Position numbers and translations under genes: made by a program
The notes under the pieces: model-generated
What the model was told of the DNA's origin: nothing
What the model saw: only the letters and a program-made list of their open reading frames with translations
Database searches by the model: none
Origin: Hyperoodon ampullatus
Lineage: Eukaryota > Chordata > Mammalia > Artiodactyla > Ziphiidae
DNA: 64,000 nt
Reading direction: 5' to 3'
NCBI GenBank assembly: GCA_949752795.1
Contig: OX457058.1
Coordinates: 163,435,353-163,499,352, forward strand
Shown: piece after piece, positions 1-11,600 of the stretch
How positions within the stretch are numbered: position 1 is the stretch's first letter
Layout: every line of letters starts with the position of its first letter

Positions 1-1964
1 CTGATAATTATGCATAACATAAAAAAGGAAAATGTATCACTGTTCTCTAAGGCACATCTATATCTGTGGTATATCTATCTATATAGCAGATAGATGGAGG
101 ATAGATAAGAAATAACTCATTTCAATAAGAACCACAATATCAGAGTAAATTCCAGAGCTGGAATTGGGATCTGTTACACAAACTGTTCCAGTATCTAATC
201 AACATATGCATATACTAAGAGTATTTTTGTTCTGAATACTAAGATTAAACATAGCAAATAAAGTCATATTTCTAAGGTGTATATTTATCACCAAAGCTAA
301 ACTTTCAAAGACTTGTCAGGAGTCATACTGACAATCTTTTTCCTCCTGAAAAAAAGTCCTTTCTCTGTTTCATATCAACAACTTTAATCATATTAACACA
401 AACAAAAGAAAATTAATCTTTTATTAAAGGCAAATCCATGCACCTGGACAAGGGATATTTTAATTCAAAGGGGAAATTGTTATTTTGTACTATTTGTATT
501 TTCTCTGAAAGCAAACACAAATATTGTTACCATAACAGCATCCATGTTTCTGATTTATTTATTATTTACTTCTTAGTAAAAACTGCAAAATGAGTGCAGT
601 GGTTGGATTTATATCTCCAAAGAATAATAAACAGGAGACATTAACTGGTAATTATTTCCACCTGCTGAACTCTATTTTGAGGAGATTTGATTAATTAACA
701 ACAAAGATCTGTCATCATTAGTTCCTGAGTCTTTGATTTTTTTCTTTTTCAAAACATGAAAATACTATTAACATTAGTTTGGAACAGTCTCCTGTCCATT
801 TTCTGGGTCATTGCTCCTGAACTCATTACCCACATAATTGTAAAATATGGCTACTGTTAATCAATGTGAAAATGTGATTTCCTACTTAAAAGTTAATAGT
901 AATTTTGAAAAATGGAAAACTATATTTGAAAAAAAAAGAGGGGAATTGCATTCTTGGTGATTATACCAAATGGTTGACTTGTTATCATTCAAGGATAGGA
1001 ATATTTTTTATTAAAATAAAATCTATTTTTTAAAATTTTTTTGGAAAGAAACTTAGTAAGTAACTGATGTATTTATTTACCTGTGTCCTGAAAGGACTTT
1101 TAATCTTGTTTCTCTTATTATATGAATGGTACTGTCAGTCTTTTAGGTCAATTGGATCTGGAATTCTTCCGGATTTGAGGTAGTCTAGAAATGAACAGCT
1201 CTGTTTCTTGGCTGTCTTTCTTTCCTCTCAGATTAATTCATTGCAAAACTGTATGAACTTTTTAATCAGAGCATACAACTGGGACATTTCTCATTTTTAA
1301 TCTTCATTATGTATGTTAGGCAATAAACGAAGGCCAGCATGAGCATTGAAGCAAAAATGCAAAGGACTGTTTTTTCCTAAAAAATTCATGAACTTGCTGG
1401 CACGGTAGCCCAACTGTGAGTGTTAGGAAATTTCATAACTTTCTTAAATCCAAAGTGACAAGTTCAATGTCACAAATGCTATATGCATCAAGCTGAAGAA
1501 ATTCATTGTGCTTTCTATTTGGTTTGAAGGAAAAAAAAATTACATCCTGAAAAAGTATATAAAGTAATGAGCACTTACACTTCTGAAAGCTTAATTTCCT
1601 CACTTTGGGATTCAGAGCATAAAATTTGCCTTTATCACTATGAGTGTTGGTTGGAGGAGAGGAGACAGATTTCCCCAATCCTTCTTATGGTTTATTTGCT
1701 ATATTTTATCAGAAGTCTTGCTCTGCTTATCATAAGTATGCATCATGATATGTATTTATCTAGCCTCTGGGAGAGAAGTTTGAGAAGTAACCCATAGTTC
1801 AGGTTTGTTTCTAATGCAATCTTGAACAAGCATGAGACCATAGTTCAAAGAAATTAAAAATATAATAAGCTCGGTTCATATGTAGATGATTATCCTCCTC
1901 ATTAATCTCTTTCCAGTGGAAGATTCTTATTTACCCCACCTCTGATTTTTGTGTTTTTTTTTTT
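1..1964. other. AT-rich sequence with no recognised gene or repeat
   Basis: I see no long open frame, RNA gene or recognisable interspersed repeat. A short degenerate TAGA/TATC-rich stretch lies near 60-110. The open frames near 1433-1797 overlap each other on both strands and look like chance frames. Confidence 0.5.
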
Positions 1965-1984
1965 TTCCTACCATTTTAAACATT

Positions 1985-2023
<39 letters not shown>

Positions 2024-2675
2024 TTTGCAGTATGCGGGCCTCTCACTTTTGTGGCATCTCCCGTTGTGGAGCACAGTCTCTGGACGTGCAGGCTCAGCGG
2101 CCATGGCTCACGGGCCCAGCCGCTCCGCAGCTTGTGGGATCTTCCCGGACCGGGGCACTAACCCGCATCCCCTACATCGGCAGGCGGACTCTCAACCACT
2201 GCGCCACCAGGGAAACCCCATCTTAACCATTTTTAAGTGTACACTTCAGTAGTTTTAAGTATATTCAAATTATTGTGAAAGAGAGCTCTAGACGTTCTCA
2301 CCTTATATATCTAAAATTATACCCAATACGCATTCCCTTCTCCCCCCTCCTCTCAGCCTCTAGTAACTCCCATTCTACTTTCTGCTTCTATGAATTTGAC
2401 TACTTTAAAAAGCTCACATAAGTGGAATCATACAATATTTGTCTTTTTGTGACTCGTTTTTTCAGTTAAAATAATGTCTCAAGGTTCATCCATGTTGTAG
2501 CTTGTGGCAGGATTTCTCTCCTTTTTAAGGCCGAAAAAATGCCATATGCCATTGCATATACCACATTTTCTTTATTTATTCATCCATCAACGGATATTTG
2601 GGTTGTGTCCACCTCTTAGCATTTGTGAATAATGCTGCTATGAACATGGGAGTATAAATGTCACCCCCCCATTTT
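1965..2675 (-). repeat. Old L1 (L1M-type) 3' end, minus strand, split by a SINE
   Basis: The plus strand reads as the complement of an old mammalian L1 3' end. It includes the stretch resembling 'ctatgaatttgacta', the 'tggaatcatacaatattt' block, and 'aataatgctgctatgaac' near the right end. The CHR SINE at 1987-2218 interrupts it. Substitutions and the nested SINE show it is old and inactive. The exact subfamily needs a RepeatMasker run. Confidence 0.75.
1987..2218 (-). mobile_element. CHR SINE, minus strand, TTTA-type tail
   Basis: A tRNA-derived CHR SINE inserted into the old L1. The tail appears as (TTTA)n at 1987-2027 and the body runs to 2218, ending in the complement of the 'cctggtggcgcagtggtt' head. 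The flanks 1972-1986 and 2219-2233 match at 13 of 15 bases and are a diverged target-site duplication. Confidence 0.9.
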
Positions 2676-2871
2676 TTATTTTAAAGTGACAATTTATGCC
2701 ATTTCCAGGTAATATCATCTCTTTATTTTTCATTTTCTCCTAAACAAGTTCCTAATGATCAGAACTGAATAAATATTTAGATTTAATGTGATTATCCCTC
2801 CATAATAGGCGTTATAATATTGTTATCCATATTTGTAACACACATACATAAACATTTAAAGTCATAGTTTA

Positions 2872-3068
2872 GGGGCTTCCCTGGTGGTGCAGTGGTTGGG
2901 AGCCTGCCTGCCGATGCAGGGGATACCGGTTCGTGCCCCGGTCCGGGAGGATCCCGCATGCCGCGGAGCAGCTGGGCCCGTGGGTCATGGCCGCTGAGCC
3001 TGCGCGTCCGGAGCCTGTGCTCCACGGCGGGACAGGCCACAACAGTGAGAGGCCCGCGTACCACAAAA

Positions 3069-3103
<35 letters not shown>

Positions 3104-3106
3104 AAT
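2872..3106 (+). mobile_element. CHR SINE, plus strand, TAAA tail, perfect target-site duplication
   Basis: The head 'ggcttccctggtgg' begins at 2874 and the body ends near 3067 before a (TAAA)n tail. The 14-bp sequence 'aaagtcatagttta' flanks it exactly at 2858-2871 and 3107-3120. The perfect duplication and many retained CpGs suggest a fairly recent insertion. It is inverted relative to the SINE at 1987-2218, with the 5' ends facing each other. Confidence 0.95.
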
Positions 3107-3476
3107 AAAGTCATAGTTTAAACTGAAGTGAACAAGTGATTAGCTTAGATGTTCCTAGGTCTACAGTTCCACAGGTCTACAGTTGGAAACCTTACCTGAA
3201 GCTTCCAACAAATTCCTGAACCAAGTTTTAATTAAAAATTATTCATTTATTTATTTATTTTAGTCATTGAATTTCTAAGACACATCTGGGTCTATCTAAA
3301 ATTATAATTCCTCCCCTCTCCTTTCAATTGCTTGTCTCAGTTATTATCCTAATGCCAAAATAAAGCATGTTTATTTTTCTCAGTGATGTCATATTCAAGA
3401 TTCCAGTGGTATCATATTCATCATATCAATGATAGCACACTTAAGAGATTTTTAAATTTCAGTTGATTTTATGTGA

Positions 3477-3542
3477 AGAAATAGAAAGAGAGGAAGAATG
3501 AGGAGGAAGAAAGAGAGAGAGAGGGAAAGAAGAAAAGGAAGA
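3477..3542 (+). repeat. Purine-rich (GA)n/(GGAA)n low-complexity tract
   Basis: About 65 bases are almost pure A and G on the plus strand, including a short (GA)n core near 3510-3520. No gene context explains it. Confidence 0.8.
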
Positions 3543-3594
3543 ACATGGGTACACTATAAGCAATATGGCTTTTAATGCTTAAAAATGGGGGATT

Positions 3595-3830
3595 TGGGGT
3601 CTGACCTCCTGGGTTTGCATCCAGTAGCTGCTGGTTTATAGGTACCTGAGCTTGGGAAAATTACTTATTTCAGTTTATGGCTCAGTTTCTTCATATGGAA
3701 AAGAAGTTAATTACTTACTTTTTGAGATTTCTATGAAAATTTTATGGATTATTTCCATGCAAATTTCTTAACCCAGGGTCTGGCATATAACAAATCTCAG
3801 TACATAGTATCTTAGCTCTTAAATAATAAC
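3595..3830 (+). repeat. MIR SINE, plus strand
   Basis: The order of MIR landmarks is kept: a 'gggtttgcatccag' B-box-like segment, 'gagcttgggaaaattact' (the 'cttgggcaagttactt' core), a 'ctcagtttcttcat' block, and 'agggtctggcatataa' near the 3' end. Divergence is high, as expected for an old mammalian SINE. Confidence 0.8.
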
Positions 3831-4298
3831 TCCATGGTCCTTATAACTAACCTTGGTCAGCTTTGAATCTAAACCAAACCCAATTCAAAACTTTGCTTAT
3901 TCCATAAGAAAACAAACCATCCAAAGTTAGTGCACTTTGTTCCTCTGGAATTTGGGCTCAAGATGAAGCAATTTTAATTTGGGGAGTCACATTTTAAACA
4001 CATAACTTAATTTAAATTCAGTTTCAAGGTGCCTTGATGACACATCTGGAAAAAATGTAATTCTTTGGCACAGAAATCTTTTTACATACAGTAATGTCTG
4101 ATTTGTGATACTGTTGTTTAACCTCACAGTTGATCATGTGATAGAACAATCCAGATGTGCAGCAAGCTCTATGTCCAACAGGGTCTTGCTAATGCATACA
4201 GTGATGGAGCAAGTCCTGGTGATGTTATTGATAACCAGGCTGAAGAGTGATGCAAGGCAGATGGTGGATCATATTGTATGTTTACAGTGTAAAAATGA

Positions 4299-4335
4299 CC
4301 ATAGAACACGTGTGCTTCACAATTGTGTTCTATGG
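4299..4335. repeat. 11-bp perfect inverted repeat with 15-nt spacer
   Basis: The arm 'ccatagaacac' at 4299-4309 is exactly complementary to 'gtgttctatgg' at 4325-4335. Pairing stops immediately outside and inside the arms. It could be a terminal-repeat remnant of a small DNA transposon or a chance hairpin. No longer stem suggests a microRNA precursor. Confidence 0.6.
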
Positions 4336-4559
4336 CCTTTTGATAATATTTTAACAAGGTCTGCATGAATAATTTAAGCAGAAGTAATCCATATCTACCA
4401 GGTACACCTACATCTCAGATTGAAAATTGAACCTGAACAGGGAAATATTTTCATTGGGAAAATGCCAATCGGGATTTGGCAGCAGGTTAAACATCAGGTA
4501 TCATTGGATCTGCCTAATTAAGTTCTAAAAGTCCTAATTAAGGGCTTTTGATTTCTTAC

Positions 4560-4765
4560 TTCAAAGTCCAGCCTTGCCACTTATAGAGTGTGAACTTGGG
4601 AAAGTTACTTATATTCTCCATGTTTCAGTTTTCAAATCTGTAAAAAAGGGATGATATTAATAATCCGTTTTATAGAAATATTGTGAGAATTTAATGAGTC
4701 CATGTATATACATCACTTAGAATAATTCCAGGTATATGATAAGCTCCCAGGTGATAGCCAGAGCA
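4560..4765 (+). repeat. MIR SINE, plus strand
   Basis: It contains 'cagccttgccacttatag', 'aacttgggaaagttactt', a 'tttcaaatctgtaaaaaa' block and the tail-side 'ttgtgagaatttaatgag', in MIR order. Confidence 0.8.
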
Positions 4766-5129
4766 GTTACAAATTACATACAAAGTACATGGAGATTAGG
4801 AAGGAAGGAGAACTGAGACCCACCCTCTAGCGTGTACTAAGTAGTTGGCATCTTCTATGATAGGGTCTTATCTGACCCAGTTTCCCTCCCACCAATTCAG
4901 GGTTATATTATAATTTCCATGGGCCCCTTTCATCCTAAAACTTATTTAAAAGTATATTTTATAATTGTATTGGTATAAAGGCAAATATATTAATATATAT
5001 TTAAATATTTTTGACCTGAAAGTTCAGTGTTTTTTCCCCCAGTTTTAAAAGAAATTATAACATGTTCATTGGTCCCTGAAAGCACCATGGGCCATAGGCA
5101 CTGTGCCTAGTGGATGTTGGTCTTGCACC

Positions 5130-5265
5130 AAAGACCATCTCTTCCATTCTACTGTTGAAAATCTGAAAGGTTAAGAAACCTAATGCAGACTTACATACTT
5201 AGTACATGGCAGGACAGGGATTTTAAATTCAAGTTTAACACCAAAGTTTGTATTCTTCTTCCCTT
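5130..5265 (-). repeat. MIR fragment, minus strand
   Basis: The plus strand resembles the MIR complement: 'gaaaggttaagaaacct', then 'acatggcaggacagggatt' followed by sequence similar to the B-box complement. Confidence 0.55.
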
Positions 5266-5619
5266 CTCACCTGGTGCTTCTCAAGAGGTACACCAGAAAT
5301 GGTCCAAGTTTTCCTTTGCCACTGTCCGTCCTCCCTCAGCCAGGGCCACCTTCTCCCTGTTGACTTTCTTTCCCTAGCATCCCTCTTCCCACTCCTGATC
5401 TCATCCTTTAACATCCCCCAGGAACTTCCTCTTTTTTGTAGTATCAAAATATTCATTCCCTTCTAGTTATTAATCATATTAAAAACAATCCAATAGACTA
5501 CCTATCACAAAGATATTAACGACTGATAATGACACATGTTCCCCATTGAAGAATATTCTCATTTTAACAAAAGAATCCTGAAGTTGAAGGTTTTTTATGT
5601 AAAAGATTGCCTTGATATG

Positions 5620-6035
5620 TTTAGTACTCTGTTTGGGCTGCCTTAACAAGATACCACAAACTGGGTGGCTTAAACAACAGAAATTAATTATCTCATGGAT
5701 CTGGAGGCTAGAAGTTCAAAATCAAAATGTCAGCAGGGCTTATTCCTTCCGAGGGCTCTGAGGGAAGAATCTGTTATAAGCCTCTCTACTTAGCTTGTAG
5801 AGGGCTGTCTTTTCTCTGTGTCTCCTCGCATCGTTTTCCCTCTATGTGTGTCTATGAGTCCAAATTTCCCCTTTTTATAAGAGGAAGTCATATTGGGTTG
5901 GAACCCACCCTAATGACCACATTTTAACTTGATTACATCTGTAAAGACCCTGCCTCCAAAGAAGGGAATATTCAGAGATACTGGCGGTTAGGACTTCAAC
6001 ATAGGAATTTTGGAGGGACACGGCTCCACCCATTA
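5620..6035 (-). repeat. MLT1-type LTR (ERVL-MaLR), minus strand
   Basis: The plus strand shows the complement of a mammalian MaLR LTR: 'gggctgccttaacaagatac', 'ctgggtggcttaaacaacag', 'ctggaggctagaagttcaaa', then 'cttgattacatctgtaaaga', and finally 'aggacttcaacataggaatt'. It appears to be a solo LTR because no internal retroviral sequence adjoins it. It is an old endogenous remnant with no coding capacity. Confidence 0.8.
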
Positions 6036-6309
6036 TAATAATATTATAGATCAAAGTATAATGAAAGTCCAATTGTGAAGAAAGTTTTTTGATTGAAAGA
6101 TATTTCCAACCTCCCTATCACTCTATTAAAAAAAAAAAAACTTCCCTCATTCCATCATTCCATGAGGAATGCATTCATTCAGACCAATACGTTCTTTTCC
6201 AGTCTGCTCTAAAATCTACTTTCTTTTCTTTCTGTTTCGATTTATCGCCACTTCTTAAAAATAAATCAAAATATATTAATATTATTAGGCAAAGGATAAT
6301 AATGCATGA

Positions 6310-6518
6310 AACTAGAATTTCACAACTTTGGCATTATTGACATTTGGGAGAGACTGTCCTGTGCATTGTAGGATACTTAACCACACCTCTGGTCTCTGCT
6401 CATTAGATACTAGCAGCATCCCCTTCCCGCAAGACAACCAAAAGTGTCTCCAGACTTACAAACGTCCCCTGAAGGAGAGGGAGGCAAAATCACCTCTAGG
6501 TGAGAACCACTGCTCTAA
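6310..6518 (-). repeat. MER5A-like hAT-Charlie nonautonomous element, minus strand
   Basis: Diagnostic blocks are 'ggcattattgacattt', 'ctgtcctgtgcattgtagg', 'caaaagtgtctccagact' and the terminal 'gtgagaaccactgct', in the order of the MER5A complement. Confidence 0.85.
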
Positions 6519-7385
6519 ACAAATGTAACTGAAATGCTTAGGCCAACAAGGTATTAAGTTACTTTAAGGAAAAAAAGTCTATTAATGAATAGTGACTGAT
6601 AGTCTTAAAAGAACTTAACAACTTTTTAAAAAAGCTATAATCTTTTTCTTGTAAGAAAATGTAGGAGCTAAAAAGTTTGACCAGCAACACCTAGTGATAA
6701 CTGCTAGGGAAGAAACTCAAGGTAATTAAACAAAAAAATGGACAAATTAATGATTGATAAAATGGAAATTCTCTTGGCCCTACTTCTGACACTGGGAGCT
6801 AAATTATTTGCCCTTTTTCATCTCAGTGATCTTTCAGACACTGTGCATGCTTATAACATTGATAAACAATTCATTATAACATGTTTATTTGAGTGAAGTG
6901 TCAAGTAAATAGTGCCATTTTGGAATCTAAAAGAAATTAATGTGTAAGTCAAGGTTTTTTGATTGATGATTAGGAAAAGAAAACTATTCTGTTGGACCTA
7001 AATGAAGATGACAATAGCCTTGCTTGTTACTGCAGCTGACTTACAACTACAGAGAGAATCTGTCCTAGATTGAAAAACAGAATTGCAGAAAAGGGAGATG
7101 AAAGCAAGTTTGGTACTGGATGGCATCATTAGGTAACCAGATAAACCTCTTTCTGGTGCTTGAAATGCTGCAGCTATTTTCTGAAACTATGTCAATTAAC
7201 CCTCTTTTCTCAAAAGCTGTGTAGACTTGTTTATAATCTGCTACTAAAAACATCCTGTCCAATTTAATCCTCCATGGACAAATATAGCAAACGTGGAGGG
7301 GGCAATGTCTCTTTTTCTTCCTTGAGCCTCTTTATTTTAAGCAAATTAAACATCTCTTCTTGGTTGATGTAAAGAAGAGAAAGTT

Positions 7386-7542
7386 TGTGGCTTCTCCTGT
7401 TGCAGAGCACAGGCTCCGGACACGCAGGCTCAGCGGCCATGGCTCACGGGCCCAGCCGCTCCACGGCATGTGGGATCTTCCCGGACTGGGGCACGAACCA
7501 GCGTCCCCTGCATCGGCAGGCGGACTCTCTACCACTTCAGCC
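7386..7542 (-). mobile_element. CHR SINE fragment missing both ends, minus strand
   Basis: The body from 'tgtggcttctcctgttg' to 'aggcggactctctaccact' is clearly CHR. The A-rich tail and 3' end (left side) and the head 'accagggaagccc' (right side) are missing. No target-site duplication is visible. It has probably lost its ends by deletion. Confidence 0.85.
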
Positions 7543-7559
7543 CTCAATCATTTCACTAG

Positions 7560-7905
7560 ACTAATATTGACTAAGCTCTGCTTGCTATGTGCATGGTGGC
7601 ACTGTCTTTGATGTGTTGACAACCAAACCAAAGACATAAGGCATACTTATACTCAAAGGAGCTTTGAGTCCGACTGAGGAAATAATAATTGCAAATAAAA
7701 TCATTTGTATTAAACATGACTCAACAACCTGTATATACTGAGGGATGGGACAATCAGAAAAAGCTTCATGAAGGAGGAAGGATTAGAGTAGAGGCAGATG
7801 AAATGACAAATTAAAATGGATAGAAAGGACTGAGGGAGAGTATTACAAATCAGTGTGGGGTAGTGGGAACCAGACCAAAGACACAGACTTGAGAGTAGGC
7901 ACATA
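7560..7905 (-). repeat. L2-like (CR1-clade) LINE fragment, minus strand
   Basis: Weak but ordered resemblance to the complement of an L2 3' end: 'attgactaagctctgcttgc', 'caaaggagctttgagtc' and 'aaagcttcatgaaggagga'. The exact boundaries and family are uncertain. Confidence 0.45.
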
Positions 7906-7939
7906 ATAAGTATGTAGTAATACAAGTAATAATAATGAT

Positions 7940-8050
7940 AATAAAGACTTTTACAGGTCCCTACCTTGTGCTAAACCGTCTACAAGGCATTTCACATATA
8001 TTGTGTATCAGCCAGATAGGTTTTTATTATCCATTTATTTTCCACAATAA
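7940..8050 (-). repeat. MIR-like fragment, minus strand
   Basis: 'ctaccttgtgctaaaccgtc' followed by 'aggcatttcacatatattg' and 'ttattatccatttattttcc' resembles the MIR 3'-end complement. The assignment is tentative. Confidence 0.4.
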
Positions 8051-8096
8051 AATAGCTAGATTTTTCTTAAATGTAAATGATTTTTATCATAAAATG

Positions 8097-8240
8097 TTTG
8101 ACTATGTATAAACATATAATATGTATGTACATATGTAAAGATACATATATTATATTATATTATATTTTGACTGTATATAAACATATATGCATGTACATAT
8201 GTAAATATACATATATTATATTGTATTATATTATATTGTA
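8097..8240 (+). repeat. Two-copy tandem duplication, period 69 bp, AT-rich
   Basis: The unit starting at 'tttgac' (8097) recurs at 8166. Each unit contains 'tataaacatat', 'gtacatatgtaaa' and 'tacatatattatatt'. The copies differ by a few substitutions. It is embedded in TA-rich DNA. Confidence 0.75.
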
Positions 8241-9850
8241 TGTATATAAATAAGCATATAAAATCATCTGAAGTCTTGCCCTTGAGATAATTACTTAGCT
8301 TTTCACAGTCAGTTTTTCATATATCTCTTTTATGTATTTATATACAAATTATAAAAGAGATTCTAGCAAATACTCTAGTAGAATCTGTGTGTGTATGTAT
8401 CTTTTGCATAAAGAAATTTTTTTGAGAGAAACTTTCCTAAAGCTATTTTCTTCAGTTTGTAGTTGTTTTTGCATTGCTTGTGTTGTTATTGTAAGGGAGA
8501 TGAGTGTTGGATGCCCTAGTCTGTCATCTTACTGATGTCACCAGCAGTCCTCAAAACAACCTTTCTCTCTCATAGATGGATATTACTATTTATACAAAAT
8601 ATGATATGCTTTTATTTTTATCTTACTTATATTTGTTCACACTTTTTTTTACCTGAATTTTTCTTTTTTCCCTTTTGCTCATTTTTGGTGATTTGAACAA
8701 GTTATTCTTCAACCCAATTTCCCCTTGTAAATGTAGATATTCTATTGCCTTTCAAACTACTAATATGTACAGTCACTTTAACATTCACAGTCATGCCTGA
8801 TCAAACATATTTATGTATTATTATATGAAAAAGATACCAACTCACTAAATTTCCTAACTGATCGTATATTTAACTCAATAGGATAAAACTTTTAGAATTA
8901 TTTTATCGCTGTGTTAAAATCAGATGTGACTTTTAGAATATTATAATTATTCATTTATGAACTTAATGAATTATTATTAATTAATTATAATTTTCATTAA
9001 TGAAAAAATTTCATCACTTAGTGAGCAGGGACCCAGTTATAAACTTGAAAATACCTTATTTAAGCAAATGAGAAATGATTCATGGAAGCCTAAAGGAGGA
9101 GGTAAAAGAACCAAAAGTGGTTATGGTCAAATGTGTAATCTTATTTTTAAAATCAGAAAATTTGTTTGGGAATGTAGAGTTAAAAAGTAATTCATTTACG
9201 TTATCAAGATCTGAATGACACAGATAAAACAGGCAACTGTTATTTGTAATACTAAAAATGTGGCTATAAGTACACAAAACCATCTATTTCAAGCTGAACC
9301 CTTTAACTGCGTATTCAATTGTTCTGTTTCACCTACTAGAAGTACAAATAAATCACAATCATTTCATAATTCTAACTAGAATCCTAGTTCTAAGCACATA
9401 ACCTATTACATAATTCAGTACCTCCTGCTGAGGCTCTGTTCCACAACCCATCCTGAGCCCATCTCATCATCCACATTTTTTAAGAATTCTAAATTAAACT
9501 TTCTCAGGCCTGCCTCCAATTTGCAGGGTGAGGTGTGATAAACGGAAAGTCTGATAATTTCACTATTGGCTTCGTCTCTGTTCTTACCCCTCCAGCTTTA
9601 TTGTTGAGAAATTGTCACGTCCTGAATGAAGGGCACCAGTGGAAGGGGGATTTGTTGATTCTGATACTGAATAGGCTATAATGAGAATCAGTCCTTCCAT
9701 CATGTTTATGCATCTTTTACTTCACACTGATGTGGTCAATCATTGTTTTGAAAGCACCACCACTATTCCAAAGTGGTTAAACTGAAGGAAATTCTACTTT
9801 TAGCCACATGGACAGAAAAGTGTTCGCTAATGGGCTGTACCTTTGCGTGC
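8241..9850. other. AT-rich sequence with nothing recognised
   Basis: No convincing gene or repeat. The segment near 8420-8560 might be an old L1 piece but I could not support it. Short ATTA-rich stretches lie near 8950-9010. Confidence 0.4.
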
Positions 9851-9852
9851 AT

Positions 9853-9893
9853 GCACATACACACACACACACACACACACTCACACACACACA
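9853..9893 (+). repeat. (CA)n microsatellite
   Basis: CA repeats with one interrupting CTC. The open frames running through it on both strands are produced by the repeat. Confidence 0.95.
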
Positions 9894-10318
9894 ATTTCTC
9901 ACTGTACACAAATACCTTACCTGTTGCTGTTCTTCCCTCTAATTTTCCCTTCTCAGAGTCCCTCCACCCCAAACTATCCACAACCAAATATTTTCAGTTC
10001 CTATCTCAAATTCAGACAGCATTTCCAGAGCAAAATTTCTCCACTGTGTTTTTTTCCCTTTAATTCTTCCCCATCAGAAAACATCAGGAAGTATTATCCC
10101 ATTTCATAAGAAAGGTTCTAATAAGACTGAACCTCAAGAGAAAAATGACCAGAGGCATCATCTTTTGCCTCTCAAGAGGTTAATTGAACTTAATGCAAAT
10201 ATACCGATGTCCTCCCCAAGGGTCAGCTTTACTATGAAGGGTCTTTTTAGAATGATCTTCATTAGACCATAAAGTGTCTGCAACAGAATGCCTACTTACC
10301 TGACATTTGTGTAATCTT

Positions 10319-10533
10319 TTTTTTTTTTTTTTTTTTTTTTTTGCGATACGCGGGCCTCTCACTGTTGTGGCCTCTCCCATTGCGAGCACAGGCTCCGGAC
10401 GCGCAGGCTCAGCGGCCATGGCTCACGGGTCCAGCCGCTCCGCGGCATGTGGGATCTTCCCGGACCGGGGCACGAATCCGTATCCCCTGCATCGACAGGC
10501 GGACTCTCAACCACTGAGCCACCAGGGAAGCCC
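10319..10533 (-). mobile_element. CHR SINE, minus strand, poly(A) tail
   Basis: The tail appears as a T-run at 10317-10342. The body runs from 'gatacgcgggcctctcact' to 'accagggaagccc'. The 11-bp sequence 'tgtgtaatctt' flanks it exactly at 10308-10318 and 10534-10544. Retained CpGs indicate a young copy. Confidence 0.95.
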
Positions 10534-10544
10534 TGTGTAATCTT

Positions 10545-11410
10545 AAAGAGCCATTTAAATGTTCTAGAAAGAGGAAAGAGAATTCCAGCTAGGCAACTTC
10601 TGAATTCTTAGCTAAAGTATTTGCTTTCTTCTCAAGGTATCACATTTTAAATTCTACCCCATCAGGTAAGGGGGCAGCTGCTTAGGATAAGTAGGATAGG
10701 TAATCTTCAGAATTCTTACAAGGATCTACATTCATGGAAGCATGCAAATATACCACTCATAAGAAACAGATAGGAATAACTTTTAGATGGCATATGATTT
10801 CAGGCATGCAGTCCACGAAAACCAGAAATAAATTAAAAGCTCTATTATGTGGGCTTTAGCTATCTAATTTAATTTGTGATACTTGATGATATAGATTTTT
10901 TATAAAAGAAAAAATTATAAATGTTTCTTTCTCCAAATTAGTTCTGAATAAGTGGTTGAATGAAGTCAAAAACATAACTAATTTGGGGATACATTCCCAG
11001 AGTAATTTGGAGTTATATTTATGGCTCAGAAGAGAACTGGTTTCTAGAAGCCATTTAGACACCAGGCTTTGAAACTAATGATAGTAATCATAAACAGAAC
11101 TTATCTATGTATGTCTTTCATGGCTCTCAGGAAAAATAAATTCTTGGGATTTATTGGGGGTGGGGGCATTCACCTCCAATACTTAGAGGAAAATAATTAG
11201 ATATTTAGGGGAAAACTGAATACTCAACTGGTACCTATAATCATATAGGGCATTCTTTAGAGATATATAAAATAAAAGCAATAACCTTACCTTATTGATG
11301 ACCTACAACATCATAAGTTCTTGGAAATAAGGCCTAATGCCTTGACCCTCAGCCTGCATGGATCTGTTTTTCATATATTAACATGAGACATATTTTTCTT
11401 AATGTTATAA
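10545..11410. other. Intergenic sequence with nothing recognised
   Basis: No supported gene or repeat. The minus-strand open frame near 10856-11062 has no domain or splice context. Confidence 0.4.
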
Positions 11411-11411
11411 G

Positions 11412-11600
11412 GTACTTTAGAGAAGAGCATTGGTTTCTGGTTAGACTATTCTGGATTCAAAAGCTGTGAAAGCCACCTAACATCTCTAAGCCTGAGTTTT
11501 CTCTTATGAAAAGCATAAAGATGATAATCCTATTTGCTGTGTGATTGTGAAGGTTAAGTTGTACTGATTATGTGCAAGTATCCAACATAATCCTTGTCTC
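11412..11600 (+). repeat. MIR SINE, plus strand
   Basis: MIR order is visible: 'attctggattcaaaagc', 'ccacctaacatctctaagcc', 'tgagttttctcttatgaaaa', then 'gtgaaggttaagttgta'. Confidence 0.65.

Noticed and set aside
4105..4368. An 87-codon gene around the inverted repeat
   Set aside because: A similar-length frame overlaps on the other strand, and there is no domain or splice evidence.
5620..6035. A functional endogenous retrovirus
   Set aside because: Only an old solo LTR is present. No gag, pol or env sequence adjoins it.
9763..10109. Open frames through the CA repeat with poly-histidine/threonine or poly-cysteine/valine stretches
   Set aside because: Produced by the (CA)n microsatellite.
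10307..10540. Open frames of 60-110 codons repeated through the SINEs (here and at 1949-2252, 2792-3114, 7332-7611, 17948-18301, 26071-26295, 27418-27707, 31403-31778)
   Set aside because: They are translations of CHR SINE bodies, nearly identical between copies and open on both strands.
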